64,000 nt of DNA from the NCBI RefSeq assembly GCF_026552795.1, contig NZ_JANFPI010000003.1, forward strand, positions 1 to 64,000, given 5' to 3'. The DNA comes from Ectorhizobium quercum. Lineage in GTDB: Bacteria; Pseudomonadota; Alphaproteobacteria; Rhizobiales; Rhizobiaceae. A model generated the notes under the pieces. It saw only the letters and a list, made by a program, of their open reading frames with translations, was not told where the DNA came from and did not search any database. The translations under genes were made by a program, and so were the position numbers. Below, piece after piece: positions 54,347 to 63,700 of the stretch. Numbering within the stretch: the stretch's first letter is position 1; each line of letters opens with the position of its first letter.

Positions 54347-55255
54347 TCACTGCTCACGCTCCCGGCTAAGTTCACCCAGAGCACCTAACCGGTCATCCTG
54401 ACCCGCCGGGACGTCAACGGGATTTCGTTTCCGCCCTGATTTCACAAGAATGTCGAGAACGACCGCTCCCATGACGAGGCTACCTCCGATCCAGGTGGCC
54501 AACGCGGGCGTCTCCCCGAAGGCCAGCCAGACCCAAAGGGGAGCGAGCGGATTTTCGATACTGGCTATGAGGGCCGAGCGCGTCGCCGAGATCAGCCGCG
54601 TTCCGGCCGTCATCAACAGAAGGCCAAGGCCGAATTGAGCGGTTCCGAACAGTATCAGATCGAACATACTCGCCGCCGGGACCTGTGTGGGCTGAGAAAA
54701 CGGCAAGACCACGAAAGCGCAGAGAAAGGCGGAAAGGCACGCTGCCGGAAGCATGGACACGTGCCTGTTCTCGCGGATAATGATCATCATGGCAGCATAG
54801 GAGAGCGCCGTGATCATCGCGAAGGCATAACCCGCCAGATATCCCCCCGAGGCATGTGGATTGACGATGATCGTCACGCCCGCAAGTGCGATGAAGCTGG
54901 CGCCCCATGTGCTCCAGCCTTCCCGTTCCCCCATGAAGACGAGCGCCATGAGGGCGGTCATGAAGGGGATCGCAGCACCGATCGTCATGACATCGGCAAC
55001 CGGAGCCAATCGCAGCGCATGGATGAAGCAGATCGTCACCCATAAGCCGATCGCCCGGATTGTTTCCCGAAGATCTTTCCCGTGACTCCAGAGGAGATAG
55101 GCTGCGATGAAGAAGCCCCCGAAGATTCCCCGCCAGAACAAGACTGTCCAGACATCCAGCGCAATCAGCCGGGTAAAATAGCCGGACAGGCTATAGGCAA
55201 CCGCCGAGCCGATAATCAGCACCGTTCCAAGCCATGTGTTCCTGTTGTCTTGCAT
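54347..55255 (-). CDS. EamA (DMT) family transporter
   Basis: This inner-membrane exporter-type protein has about 302 residues and ten hydrophobic helices in two EamA repeats (GSAVAYSLSGYFTRLIALDV; GAAIPFMTALMALVFMGERE; ENPLAPLWVWLAFGETPALA). I chose the ATG at 55255; the upstream extension of the frame is antisense to the regulator gene. It is divergent from the YafY-type gene and shares the palindrome at 55296-55319, so it is probably its target. The substrate is unknown. Confidence 0.9.
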   Translation of the reverse strand: MQDNRNTWLGTVLIIGSAVAYSLSGYFTRLIALDVWTVLFWRGIFGGFFIAAYLLWSHGKDLRETIRAIGLWVTICFIHALRLAPVADVMTIGAAIPFMTALMALVFMGEREGWSTWGASFIALAGVTIIVNPHASGGYLAGYAFAMITALSYAAMMIIIRENRHVSMLPAACLSAFLCAFVVLPFSQPTQVPAASMFDLILFGTAQFGLGLLLMTAGTRLISATRSALIASIENPLAPLWVWLAFGETPALATWIGGSLVMGAVVLDILVKSGRKRNPVDVPAGQDDRLGALGELSREREQ

Positions 55256-55295
55256 CGCAAAGCCCCCTTGCATTCGAGGCTTTGTACAGCGATGC

Positions 55296-55319
55296 TCCTG
55301 ACATCGTTTTGTCAGGAGT
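55296..55319. promoter_or_regulatory. Palindromic operator between the EamA gene and the YafY-type gene
   Basis: CTCCTGACA and TGTCAGGAG are perfect inverted repeats separated by six bases, in the 78-bp divergent promoter region. CTGACA/TGTCAG half sites are typical of YafY-type autoregulators. Confidence 0.65.
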
Positions 55320-55333
55320 GTTGAGGGCCCTTC

Positions 55334-55786
55334 TTGCGCCGTGCCGACCGTCTCTTCGATATCATCCAGGCGCTGCGGGGCAAATCGCGGCCGACGACGG
55401 CGGCTATGCTGGCGCAAAAATTGGAAGTGACAACACGGACCATCTACCGGGACATCGCGACGCTGCAAGCGCGCCGCATCCCGATCGAGGGCGAACCGGG
55501 GCTCGGTTATATGCTGCGCAAGGGGTTCGACCTTCCACCCCTGATGTTCACGGTCGAGGAGATCGAAGCCATTGCGGTCGGCGTCAATCTGGTTCACCGC
55601 ATTCGCGATCCGAAGTTGCAGGAAGCCGCCGAAAGCGTGCTGAGCAAGCTGCGCGGGGATTATCGGCACTTCCGGGCCGATCGCATTGTGAAATCCGACG
55701 TTCTCGATGAACGATTTGCATCGGACAGCAACGCCATGATGGCCGAGTGGATGGCCAAGCGTTTAAACGTGGCGCAGAAACCCTGA
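55334..55786 (+). pseudogene. YafY-type (HTH-WYL) regulator with internal deletion
   Basis: The frame of 150 residues starts at a TTG at 55334. It has an N-terminal winged helix (RRADRLFDIIQALR, VTTRTIYRDIATLQARRIPI) and the linker GYMLRKGFDLPPLMFTVEEI. Near residue 108 it jumps from AESVLSKLRGD directly to YRHFRADRIVKSDVLDERF, which in full-length relatives lies near the end of the WYL effector domain. About 80 residues, most of the WYL core, are missing in frame. It may still bind DNA but probably cannot sense its ligand. Confidence 0.72.
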
Positions 55787-55824
55787 ATCGGATCGTATTT
55801 AATACGCCTCATCGCCGGCAGCAC

Positions 55825-57081
55825 TCACGACACCTGTCGCTCTTGCCCGGCATTGGCCTTCATCAGCGCCATCAGCATCGGGCCGAGGGAGAATTCACCA
55901 CGCTCCGCCCGACGGGTGAGATCGCGTAGATAACCGCCGGGCGAATGGATGTGCCCTGCCCTTTCGAGAATGCAGGCAATCGCCGTCGCCGCATTTTCCG
56001 GCCCCATGACCGCACACGCCTCCTGATAGGCCGAAGGACTGACCCCGAGCGTCGAGCGAACGACCACTGCCGCCGCCATGAGATCACGCCAGTCCAATAA
56101 TGTACCGTCCGCACCGTAATCGCTGATCTGCGGGCACGCCCTGAGCACCATACCCAATGGGAATGGCTTGGGCGGCATGTTCACCGGCTGAGATTCGACT
56201 GCTGACGTTGCGCCCTGCTCTGTTTCAGAGCTTGGTTCAGATTCATGGATGGGTTTGGTATTTGAATTCTGTATGTGCTGACGGATACCGTTATCATTGC
56301 CGTCGTTTTTTTGTGTTTCTAGCTGCATTTCCAACGTGTTGAGCACTTCATCGTGCAGCATGGCCAACGTATCCAGGACAGATTCCAGTTCTTCGCGGGC
56401 CTTGGCATGCCGCATCGTCGCGACGGTGGCGATATAATGGGCCTCAATCATTTCCCAGTCACCCTCGGCCCCCTCTTCCATCGCAGCCGAAATCATCTTC
56501 CGCAAGTCACGGCGCAGGATGGTGATCTTTTCGCGCAGGATCCGCATCCGCATCCGTTCCTCGGCAACCTGCTGCGCCAGCCCTGCAAGTTCCTCCGCTC
56601 TGGCAAGCAATGGCGCCAGGCTGAACCCGTAAGCATCGTCGATGGCACCCTCGGCGGTCTTGCGGGCATAACGCTTGCCGTTCGGGCTATCCTTCCGGTG
56701 GATCAGCCCGGCCTTGACGAGAAGCGCCAGATTTTCGCGCAAGGTCGTTCCAGCAATCCCATTGGCGCGGGCACTGAGCTGCGCATTGGACGGAAAGACC
56801 ACCAGGTTGCCATCCGATGAAAGCTGTGTATCGGGGTGAAAGGTCAAAAGCGCGTTCAGCACGGCCAGTGCCCGATCCTTGAGACCGAGCAGGGTTCGGG
56901 CATCGCAGGCGTCGCGAAAGATCTTCCACTTGTCGGCCGATTTGCCCGCAGGCATCTCCGCCGCTTCAAGCTGCCTTCTGATCAGGGCAAGCGTCATCGG
57001 CCGCCGCCCGAAGGGCGTCGTCACATTCCCGGTCTGCATTTTCTTCACCTTTCTGCCGGCAAAAGAAAACAGTTCACCCAA
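55825..57081 (-). CDS. repC: Replication initiator RepC
   Basis: This 418-residue protein is the replication initiator of repABC replicons; in this family the origin lies within repC. The N-terminal domain (RRPMTLALIRRQLEAAEM; AQLSARANGIAGTTLRENLA) is a winged-helix DNA-binding region. A linker rich in coiled coil follows and a C-terminal domain (FPLGMVLRACPQISDYGADG). It lies 109 bp after repB, and that gap encodes the counter-transcribed RNA that limits RepC synthesis. Confidence 0.95.
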   Translation of the reverse strand: MGELFSFAGRKVKKMQTGNVTTPFGRRPMTLALIRRQLEAAEMPAGKSADKWKIFRDACDARTLLGLKDRALAVLNALLTFHPDTQLSSDGNLVVFPSNAQLSARANGIAGTTLRENLALLVKAGLIHRKDSPNGKRYARKTAEGAIDDAYGFSLAPLLARAEELAGLAQQVAEERMRMRILREKITILRRDLRKMISAAMEEGAEGDWEMIEAHYIATVATMRHAKAREELESVLDTLAMLHDEVLNTLEMQLETQKNDGNDNGIRQHIQNSNTKPIHESEPSSETEQGATSAVESQPVNMPPKPFPLGMVLRACPQISDYGADGTLLDWRDLMAAAVVVRSTLGVSPSAYQEACAVMGPENAATAIACILERAGHIHSPGGYLRDLTRRAERGEFSLGPMLMALMKANAGQERQVS

Positions 57082-57097
57082 ACGATGCCAAAAACGC

Positions 57098-57126
57098 TTG
57101 ACGGGGAATCCGGGAAATGCGATTCT
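57098..57126 (+). promoter_or_regulatory. Predicted promoter of the counter-transcribed RNA
   Basis: TTGACG (57098-57103) and GATTCT (57121-57126) are spaced by 17 bases on the plus strand, opposite to repABC. The position in the repB-repC gap agrees with the known ctRNA promoters of this plasmid family. Confidence 0.7.
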
Positions 57127-57132
57127 CTAGCT

Positions 57133-57187
57133 GCTACACACGAGAAGGGCTTCCGGAACGGAAACGTTTTGGGGGCCTTTTCTTTTG
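57133..57187 (+). ncRNA. Counter-transcribed RNA (ctRNA / incA) of the repABC operon
   Basis: The segment after the predicted promoter reads GCTACACACGAGAAGGGCTT and continues to a CCTTTTCTTTT end. AGAAGG and CCTTTTCT can pair to form a terminator-like stem. In repABC replicons an RNA of about 55 bases from this position represses repC translation and sets copy number and incompatibility. The exact ends are inferred. Confidence 0.72.
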
Positions 57188-57190
57188 CGT

Positions 57191-58174
57191 TCAGTCTCCT
57201 TGACGGTTGGTAGTCTTGAACTCTTCGTACAGCCGTTCGAGATTGGCGCTGATGTAGCGGCCGAACTTCACGGCATCCTTGGATTTCAACGCGATCGAAT
57301 AGCTTTTCCCCGCGCCCTTGAACTCGGCGGCAACGGCCTGGTCCTCGGCCGCCCATGTGCCCGGGGCCGGCGAACGGCGAGCCGGCTTGCTCGCCTGCCT
57401 GACCTCCCTGACGAGGCACTCGAAGCGCGCATCCGAAGCCAGCGCGCCGAACCCCTCTTTCCCGATGGCGGCCAATGCCACTGCACGGTTGCCGGGGTGT
57501 TCGACCAGTTGCGCAAGCTCCGTCCAGCGATCGCGGCCGACGGTCTTGGCCGTGCCTATGGCCTCGATCACAGCCGCCGGAATGCGCGACGTGACCGAAA
57601 GCATGCGGGTCAGCATCGGCGCATCGACGGAAAGCGCCTGCTGGATGGTGCGCCGCTCATGGCCGAGGTCGGAAAGCCGCTGGGCGAAGGCCGCCCGCTC
57701 GATGAAGGAAAGATTCTCGCGGGCCGAGTTTTCCTGGCCTTGGGCGATGACGTGATCGACGTCGGAAACGGGTTTGATGACGGCACGGACAGGCCGTTCG
57801 AGCAGGGCGGCAGCCCGAACGCGACGATGGCCGAACACGATCTGGTAGCGCCCTTCCGCCCGCGGGTGCGGCCGGACCAGAACGGGTGTATCCTGCCCCC
57901 GTTCGCGGATCGCCTCCACCAGTGCGCCGAAGGCCTCGGGATCGTCTTCCATGCGATCGCTGACGAAGGATGCATCGATACTGGCCGGGTCGAGATCGAC
58001 GACCGCCTCCCCGCTCAGCGCCTGATCGACCAGCGCCGCCTTCTCCGCCAGTTCGCTCAGCGAATTGATCATCGAGCGCGACGCACCGCGCGTCGCATAG
58101 CCCGGAATGGTCTTGCGTTCCGGCTGGGCATTGTCCGCCGAGGTAATATTCGCGAAAATACCCTTACGCGCCAT
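57191..58174 (-). CDS. repB: Partitioning protein RepB (ParB type)
   Basis: This 327-residue ParB-like protein has the N-terminal RepB stretch, the ParB/Srx motif QIVFGHRRVRAAALL (about residues 112-126), a helix-turn-helix (FAQRLSDLGHERRTIQQALS) and a C-terminal dimerisation region. It binds parS centromeres and acts with RepA for segregation and autoregulation. It lies 74 bp after repA. No parS copy matching the usual 16-base consensus was recognised nearby. Confidence 0.95.
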   Translation of the reverse strand: MARKGIFANITSADNAQPERKTIPGYATRGASRSMINSLSELAEKAALVDQALSGEAVVDLDPASIDASFVSDRMEDDPEAFGALVEAIRERGQDTPVLVRPHPRAEGRYQIVFGHRRVRAAALLERPVRAVIKPVSDVDHVIAQGQENSARENLSFIERAAFAQRLSDLGHERRTIQQALSVDAPMLTRMLSVTSRIPAAVIEAIGTAKTVGRDRWTELAQLVEHPGNRAVALAAIGKEGFGALASDARFECLVREVRQASKPARRSPAPGTWAAEDQAVAAEFKGAGKSYSIALKSKDAVKFGRYISANLERLYEEFKTTNRQGD

Positions 58175-58202
58175 CCCGTTGTCCTCCGTTACCCGTCAAG
58201 GC

Positions 58203-58214
58203 AATGAATTCATT
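58203..58214. promoter_or_regulatory. Palindrome in the repA-repB gap
   Basis: AATGAATTCATT is a perfect 12-base palindrome in the 74-base AT-rich gap. It could be a centromere-like or operator site for RepB or RepA. It does not match the usual parS consensus, so this is tentative. Confidence 0.35.
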
Positions 58215-58248
58215 CGAAAAAATTGCAATATGTACGGCTGACAACACC

Positions 58249-59436
58249 TCACGCATGGCGCCGCCCCCAGGCCTTCTGCATCAGCTCGATGACCTCCCCG
58301 TTGACGGCGTCCATCGCCTCGCGGGCGCGGTCGTAGGTCGCAGGGGTGAACTGGGCGCGCTCCACCTCATAAAGTGTCTGCTTGGTCAGGCCGGCGTCGG
58401 AAACCGCGGTCGACTTGACCATGTGGCTCTTCATCATCTGCTGCGCGAACATCGACTGCATGAAGCCGACCATCTGCTGCTGGGGAATATCCATCGGCTC
58501 ATACCGCGTGATGAGATAGCGGAACCAGTCGAGGCTGACATTGATACCGGCGCCTTCGACGCTCTTCAGGATATCGCCGAGCATCAGCAGGAACTGCGAC
58601 ATGGACATGATATCGAGCATCTGCGGATGAACGGTGATGAGAACGGAGGTCGCCGCCGTCAAGGCCGTCAGCGTCAGATAGCCGAGCTGGGGAGGGCAAT
58701 CGACGACGACGACATCATAGCGGTCGTCGACCTCGGCCAGCGCACTGCCGATGCGCGTGTAGAAAAGCTTGCCATCCGACGTATCCTTGCGCTGCATGGC
58801 GAGCGGCGTCTCGTATTCGTATTCCTGCAATTCGAGATTGGCCGGAATGACGTCGAGGTTCGGAAAATTCGTCGGCTGGATCACGGACGTGATCGACTTG
58901 CGCTGGTCGTCGTAGCGCAGCGATTCGTAGAGCGAGGGTTTTTCATCCAGCTCCGGTTGAATGCCGTAGAGTGCCGTCATCGACGCCTGCGGGTCGAGAT
59001 CCACCGCCAGGACACGATAGCCTTTCAGCGCCATGAATTGCGCCAGATGCGCGGAGGTGGTCGTCTTGCCGGAGCCACCCTTGAAGTTGACGACGGCGAT
59101 CACCTGCAATTTCTCGCCGGGCTTGCGGTGGGGCACGCGGTCGAGCAGATGGCGCAGTTCGTTCATCTGCTCGGCGGTGTAATACCGCCGGCCGGTGGAG
59201 GTGACGCTGGGCTCGACACCCTTGCCGGAAAGATGCAGCTTCTTCAGATAGCTCTGGGAGACCCCGACGAAATCGGCCACTTCGGCCAGCGAGAACTGCC
59301 GCAGCGTCTTCTGGGCATTGGGAGGGAACTTCTCGATCCGCAGCATGTCGAGCTTGGCCGAAATTTCGCCACCCTGTTCAAGGATGACGTCGGCAAAACT
59401 CACCACTGCCTCCGATACCGCCCTTTTCACGTTCAT
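58249..59436 (-). CDS. repA: Partitioning ATPase RepA (ParA type)
   Basis: This 395-residue Walker-type ATPase has an N-terminal helix-turn-helix region (about residues 45-75, LAEVADFVGVSQSYLKKLHL) and the deviant Walker A NFKGGSGKTTTSAH (about residues 117-130). It moves plasmid copies with RepB and represses the operon promoter. It is the first gene of repABC, whose promoter lies in the 337-base gap upstream. Confidence 0.95.
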   Translation of the reverse strand: MNVKRAVSEAVVSFADVILEQGGEISAKLDMLRIEKFPPNAQKTLRQFSLAEVADFVGVSQSYLKKLHLSGKGVEPSVTSTGRRYYTAEQMNELRHLLDRVPHRKPGEKLQVIAVVNFKGGSGKTTTSAHLAQFMALKGYRVLAVDLDPQASMTALYGIQPELDEKPSLYESLRYDDQRKSITSVIQPTNFPNLDVIPANLELQEYEYETPLAMQRKDTSDGKLFYTRIGSALAEVDDRYDVVVVDCPPQLGYLTLTALTAATSVLITVHPQMLDIMSMSQFLLMLGDILKSVEGAGINVSLDWFRYLITRYEPMDIPQQQMVGFMQSMFAQQMMKSHMVKSTAVSDAGLTKQTLYEVERAQFTPATYDRAREAMDAVNGEVIELMQKAWGRRHA

Positions 59437-59773
59437 GCCCGCCAGAACCTCTTGTCACGATATTTTCCGCAAAACGGAATAATTATCGGGAATGTGCGCC
59501 GATTCCCGATGGCTGGCAAGAGAAATAGGGTTAACACAATGCTAATAGCCGGTCGCGAGCGTTGGCAAAATGACAATGAATTAGAATCGCTTAGCGAATC
59601 CAGACCCTTGCCCTGTGAATCATTCGCCGCCACTGCAAAAGGCGCGCTCCTCGCCGAATGAGCGTGCCCGGCAGCATGAACGTCCCGAACAGCCGAAAGG
59701 CGCCGAATCATCGGGTTGACGGCGGGGGAGGGGAGCGGCGCGATCATGTGAACATATTCACGGCGAGGCACGT
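59437..59773. other. Upstream region of repABC
   Basis: This 337-base gap contains the expected repA promoter and operator region, with an AT-rich stretch at about 59455-59590. TCGCTTAGCGA (59587-59597) is a perfect odd-length palindrome that could be an operator. A GC-rich part adjoins the WGR gene. No gene was recognised. Confidence 0.45.
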
Positions 59774-60022
59774 TCACACCGTGTCGATATAACCACGCCC
59801 CCGCTTGATACGGGTCAGTCGCTCGAGCGCGTGCCGCGCCGCGCATTCGTCGGCAAACGTTTCCGTCATCGACCGGCCTTGCGTGCCGATGCGGCCCCAA
59901 TGGCGGGTCAGCGACATTTCGCCGAAGAGCGTCGGCTGAAGTGTCAGCGTATAGAAGCGCCGCATGTTGAGCGAACGCTCGATGCGGCGCAGATGCAGGG
60001 GAGGGGAGACGTCGTTCGGCAT
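59774..60022 (-). CDS. WGR domain protein
   Basis: This small protein of 82 residues is nearly all WGR domain (FYTLTLQPTLFGEMSLTRHW and GRIGTQGRSMTETFADECAA). Stand-alone WGR proteins are common on rhizobial plasmids; they may bind nucleic acid, but their role is unknown. The start may be the ATG at 60022 or one near residue 20. It is transcribed towards repA. Confidence 0.86.
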   Translation of the reverse strand: MPNDVSPPLHLRRIERSLNMRRFYTLTLQPTLFGEMSLTRHWGRIGTQGRSMTETFADECAARHALERLTRIKRGRGYIDTV

Positions 60023-60102
60023 GACCGGGAGTTTCCGATGTCCGGCCTCTCCCGTCCAACGACTATTGTGAATCGATCCCGGCCGACCGATTCACAAAGC
60101 TT

Positions 60103-60262
60103 ATAGTTCCGTCCCCGCCGACAGTTGCGCCACCCAGGGCGGGTTTGCACCGGCCCGGGACACGATCACGGTGGCCACCTGCGCGCCGAAGGCCAGGGCG
60201 TCTTGCAGCTCCTTTATCAGCAGGCCCTGGCACAGCAGGCTTGTAAGCACGCCGCACGGCAA
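60103..60262 (-). pseudogene. 3' fragment of a PfkB-family sugar kinase gene
   Basis: The minus-strand frame ending at a TAA at 60103-60105 reads DALAFGAQVATVIVSRAGAN followed by PPW, the C-terminal motif of fructokinase-type PfkB kinases. The same ending (SRAGANPPW) is present in the intact kinase gene ending at 31986. Only about 50 residues remain, and the active-site Asp motif is not preserved. The first part appears to have a deletion of about nine codons. It is a decayed remnant of a second kinase copy. Confidence 0.72.
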
Positions 60263-60286
60263 AGAAGGGGAAAGGCGGGCGACAAA

Positions 60287-60868
60287 TCAGATCGAGACCC
60301 GGGCGCGGCCGCTCGTCATGTCCGCGACTGTGCGGAGGATCCGCTCGGCCTGTTCGGCGGGAAGGCGGAAGGAAAGCTCGGCGCCCGTTTCCGTGAAGGT
60401 CTCGCCCTCCGCCGTGACGTCCGGAAGAGCCAGAAGCCGGGCCTTGACCCGCGCCAGATCGGAGAAGACGCAGGCGATCCGCACCGCAACGGAAGGAACT
60501 ATCGCCGTTTTCTCCGCTTGCGAAAGACAAGCGGCCGCCGCGCCGCCATAGGCGCGGACAAGGCCGCCGCTGCCCAGAAGAATGCCACCGAACCAGCGCG
60601 TGACGACGACCGCCACCCGATCCAGTTCCTGCCCGTCGATCGCCTGAAGGATGGGCCGTCCCGCCGTGCCCGAGGGCTCCCCGTCATCGCTGAAACGAAA
60701 GGCCTGCCCGATCCGCCACGCCCAGCAATTGTGATTGGCCGAAGGTTCCGATTGCGCCGTCAGGAAGGCCCGCACCTCGGCTTCGTCGGCCACGGCCGCG
60801 GCGGTCGCCCGAAAGCAGCTCTTCTTGATGTCCTGCGAAAAGGTCTCTGTACGGTTCAGGCTGAACAT
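60287..60868 (-). CDS. YigZ / IMPACT family protein
   Basis: This 193-residue protein has the YigZ N-terminal domain signature SDDGEPSGTAGRPILQAI, VVTRWFGGILLGSGGLVRAY and the C-terminal ferredoxin-like domain. Relatives of this family are linked to translation control under stress (IMPACT in eukaryotes). Here the function is unknown. It lies just downstream of recQ on the same strand. Confidence 0.9.
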   Translation of the reverse strand: MFSLNRTETFSQDIKKSCFRATAAAVADEAEVRAFLTAQSEPSANHNCWAWRIGQAFRFSDDGEPSGTAGRPILQAIDGQELDRVAVVVTRWFGGILLGSGGLVRAYGGAAAACLSQAEKTAIVPSVAVRIACVFSDLARVKARLLALPDVTAEGETFTETGAELSFRLPAEQAERILRTVADMTSGRARVSI

Positions 60869-60969
60869 GCGCGGACCCTATGCCGGAACGCGGCAAGGAG
60901 CAATATATCGCACGGAACGAGGAAGCTTGTTCCATTTCCCCCAAGGGCGAAAGCTCGACCACCCCGGCC

Positions 60970-62829
60970 TCACCGTTCGTGTTGGCGGATGACCTCCAGA
61001 AACGCCTCGCCGAAGCGCTCCAGCTTGGAACGCCCGACGCCGGAAATGTCGAGCATCGCTTCGGGGCTCGTCGGACGCTCGGTGGCGAAGGCCACCAGCG
61101 TCGTGTCCGGAAAGACCATGTAGGGCGGGATCGAAAGCTCGCGCGCCAGCTCCAGGCGCACGGCGCGCAAGGCCTCGAACAGTTCCCCGTCAGCGGTTTC
61201 CAGCGCGGACCGGGTCTGGACAGCCCGGGCGGACGAGTTGCGGGAAGCCTTGCCCTTGGTCGGACGGTCCTTGCGGAAACGCACCTCGCGCTCGTGCTTG
61301 AACACCGCACGCGCTTCCGGCTCCAGTTTCAGCGCGCCATAGGCCTCGTGATCGACACGTACGAAACCGGCGGCGAGGAGCTGGCGGTAGACCGATTGCC
61401 ACGTCTTGGCCGGCAGGTCGCGCCCCACGCCGAAGACCGGCATGTCGGCATGGCCGAAGCGCCGGGTCCGCTCGTTTTCATTGCCGAGCAGCACGTCGAT
61501 CAGATGGCCGGCGCCGAAGCGCTCGCCGGTACGGTAGACCGCCGCCAGCGCCTTGATCGCCGCCTCGGTGCCGTCCCAGGTCTCGACGGGCTTGAGGCAG
61601 GTATCGCAATTGCCGCATTGTCCGGGATGCGCCTCGCCGAAATGGGCCAGAATCGCCTGCCTGCGGCACCCCGGCGTCTCGCAGATGGCGAGCAGCGCAT
61701 TCAGCTTGGCGCGCTCGACGCGCTTCACGTCGTCGCTGGACGTGCCGCCGTCGATCATCCGCCCGCGCTGGATGACATCGGCCATGCCATAGGCCATCCA
61801 CACCTCGGAAGGCAGGCCGTCGCGCCCGGCGCGGCCCGTTTCCTGATAATAGGCTTCCACCGACCCCGGCAGGTCGAGATGGGCGACATAGCGCACGTTC
61901 GGCTTGTCGATACCCATGCCGAAGGCCACCGTAGCGACGAGGCACAGCCCTTCCTCCTTCAGGAAGGCATCCTGGTTCGCGTCGCGCTTCTCGCGCTCCA
62001 TGCCGGCATGATAGGGAAGGGCCCGCACGCCCTGCGCGTTCAGCCATTCTGCCGTGTCCTCCACCTTGGCGCGGGAGAGACAATAGACGATGCCGCTCTC
62101 GCCCTCATGGCGGGTCAGAAACCGCAGGAGCTGCTGGCGCGGCTGGTCCCGCTCGACGATCTCGTAGGAGATATTCGGACGGTCGAAGGAAGTGGTGAAC
62201 ACCGCCGCACCGTGCAGCCCCAGCCGGTCGATGATGTCGTCGCGGGTATGCGGATCGGCGGTCGCCGTCAGCGCCATGCGCGGCACACCCGGATAGAGGG
62301 TGGCCAGCTGGCCAAGCTCGCGATATTCGGGCCGGAAATCGTGCCCCCACTGGGAGACGCAATGCGCCTCGTCGATGGCGAAGAGCGCAAGCCGCGTATC
62401 GCCGATCATCTCTTTGAAAGCAGGCGTGACGATACGTTCCGGGGTGACATAGAGCAGGTCGAGTTCGCCGCGTGCCAGCGCCCGGCGTACCTCTGCGAAT
62501 TCCTCCCGCGTCAGCGTGGAATTGAGCCCGGCGGCCCGCACACCGAGCTGTTTCAGCGCCTCGACCTGATCGCGCATCAGCGCGATGAGCGGCGAAACGA
62601 CGATGCCGACGCCGGCGCGGCACAGGGCGGGGATCTGATAGCAGAGCGACTTGCCGGCCCCGGTCGGAAACAGCACCACCGCATCGCCGCCGCCGACCAC
62701 CTGCTCGACCACCGCCGCCTGTTTGCCCCGGAAGGAGGAATAGCCGTAAACCCGCTTGAGAACGGCGAGCGGGTTCTCAGCGCCTTCGCTGTCGAAAAAG
62801 GGATCGATACGGTTCTGGTTCTGCGGCAT
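60970..62829 (-). CDS. recQ: ATP-dependent DNA helicase RecQ
   Basis: This 619-residue helicase unwinds DNA 3'-5' in recombination repair. It has Walker [13 protein letters not shown] at about residue 60, the DEAH box [15 protein letters not shown], motif VI with [17 protein letters not shown] and [14 protein letters not shown], the zinc-binding cysteines (CGNCDTCLK), a winged-helix RQC domain and a C-terminal HRDC domain. The presence of a full recQ on a repABC replicon suggests a large plasmid or chromid. Confidence 0.95.
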   Translation of the reverse strand: MPQNQNRIDPFFDSEGAENPLAVLKRVYGYSSFRGKQAAVVEQVVGGGDAVVLFPTGAGKSLCYQIPALCRAGVGIVVSPLIALMRDQVEALKQLGVRAAGLNSTLTREEFAEVRRALARGELDLLYVTPERIVTPAFKEMIGDTRLALFAIDEAHCVSQWGHDFRPEYRELGQLATLYPGVPRMALTATADPHTRDDIIDRLGLHGAAVFTTSFDRPNISYEIVERDQPRQQLLRFLTRHEGESGIVYCLSRAKVEDTAEWLNAQGVRALPYHAGMEREKRDANQDAFLKEEGLCLVATVAFGMGIDKPNVRYVAHLDLPGSVEAYYQETGRAGRDGLPSEVWMAYGMADVIQRGRMIDGGTSSDDVKRVERAKLNALLAICETPGCRRQAILAHFGEAHPGQCGNCDTCLKPVETWDGTEAAIKALAAVYRTGERFGAGHLIDVLLGNENERTRRFGHADMPVFGVGRDLPAKTWQSVYRQLLAAGFVRVDHEAYGALKLEPEARAVFKHEREVRFRKDRPTKGKASRNSSARAVQTRSALETADGELFEALRAVRLELARELSIPPYMVFPDTTLVAFATERPTSPEAMLDISGVGRSKLERFGEAFLEVIRQHER

Positions 62830-62910
62830 GGAATCGCTTTCGTGGAATGGCCGGCATTATGCACGGATCGGCCAGCGACGGCGAGCCTTTACCGGCTCTT
62901 CGCCGCTTCC

Positions 62911-63648
62911 TCAGGATTGCGACGGCGTGAAGGCGGCCACGAGTTCATGCCTGTCGCCGGGATAGGTCAGGCGCACCTGCGTGACGTGCAGGTCGGAAAT
63001 CCAGGTGCGGCGCTCGATGACGAGACAGGCCGTACCCGGCGCAATCCCCAGCAGGGCCGCCACGTCGGGCTCGGCGGCCACCGCCCGGATACGGTTCTCG
63101 GCGGCGTTCCACGGCACCTGCTGAAGAAGCCAGGTGCCCGGGCCGACATTATCGTCGAACGCCTGGTTTTCCGCATCGGGAACCGCCGTCAGGTTGATCA
63201 GCCTGTCTTCGTGGCAGAAGGGCTGGCGGCCGGCATAATGACAGCCGGTGATGGCAACCACGCGGGCGCGCGCCGGCAGATCGAGCCGCTTGCGGTCGTC
63301 GCTGCGCGCACCGCGCGCCGCGCGGCTTTCCGTCCGCCAGGCATAGGTGAGGCCGAGCGCTTCCACCTCCTGGCGGATATCGTGAACCTGAAGAACGGCG
63401 GACTGCACCTGCGGGTGGGCGACGAAGCTGCCGGAACGGCGGCGGCGCTCGATCAACCCTCGCCGGACCAGATCGCCCAGCGCCTTGCTGACCGTCATGC
63501 GCGAACAGCCATATTGGCGTGTCAACTCGTGCTCGAAGGGAATACGGTGCCCGGGCGGCCATTCGCCGGACAAGATATGACCTTCGATATCGGCGAGAAT
63601 CCGCTGGTGCAGCGTTGCGTCCGGCGTCTTCTCCACCCGCTCGTCCAT
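62911..63648 (-). CDS. hutC: HutC-family transcriptional repressor
   Basis: This GntR/HutC-type regulator of about 245 residues has an N-terminal winged helix (WPPGHRIPFEHELTRQYGCS, RMTVSKALGDLVRRGL) and a C-terminal UTRA effector domain (about 90-240; ACLVIERRTWISDLHVTQVR). The start is probably the ATG at 63648. Histidine or imidazole-compound utilisation is the known role of this group, and an ABC importer gene follows on the same strand, but no hut enzyme genes lie in the window. Confidence 0.82.
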   Translation of the reverse strand: MDERVEKTPDATLHQRILADIEGHILSGEWPPGHRIPFEHELTRQYGCSRMTVSKALGDLVRRGLIERRRRSGSFVAHPQVQSAVLQVHDIRQEVEALGLTYAWRTESRAARGARSDDRKRLDLPARARVVAITGCHYAGRQPFCHEDRLINLTAVPDAENQAFDDNVGPGTWLLQQVPWNAAENRIRAVAAEPDVAALLGIAPGTACLVIERRTWISDLHVTQVRLTYPGDRHELVAAFTPSQS

Positions 63649-63700
63649 TGCTCGTCCTTTGCGTGACGCCATTCCGGACGGTTCTTCCCCTCCGGAATGG

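Noticed and set aside
59433..60059. Minus-strand frame of 208 residues upstream of repA
   Set aside because: It overlaps the WGR gene in another frame and has no conserved pattern.
60880..63666. Plus-strand open frame of 928 residues opposite recQ and the HutC-type gene
   Set aside because: The composition is arginine/alanine rich and it is antisense to two recognised genes.
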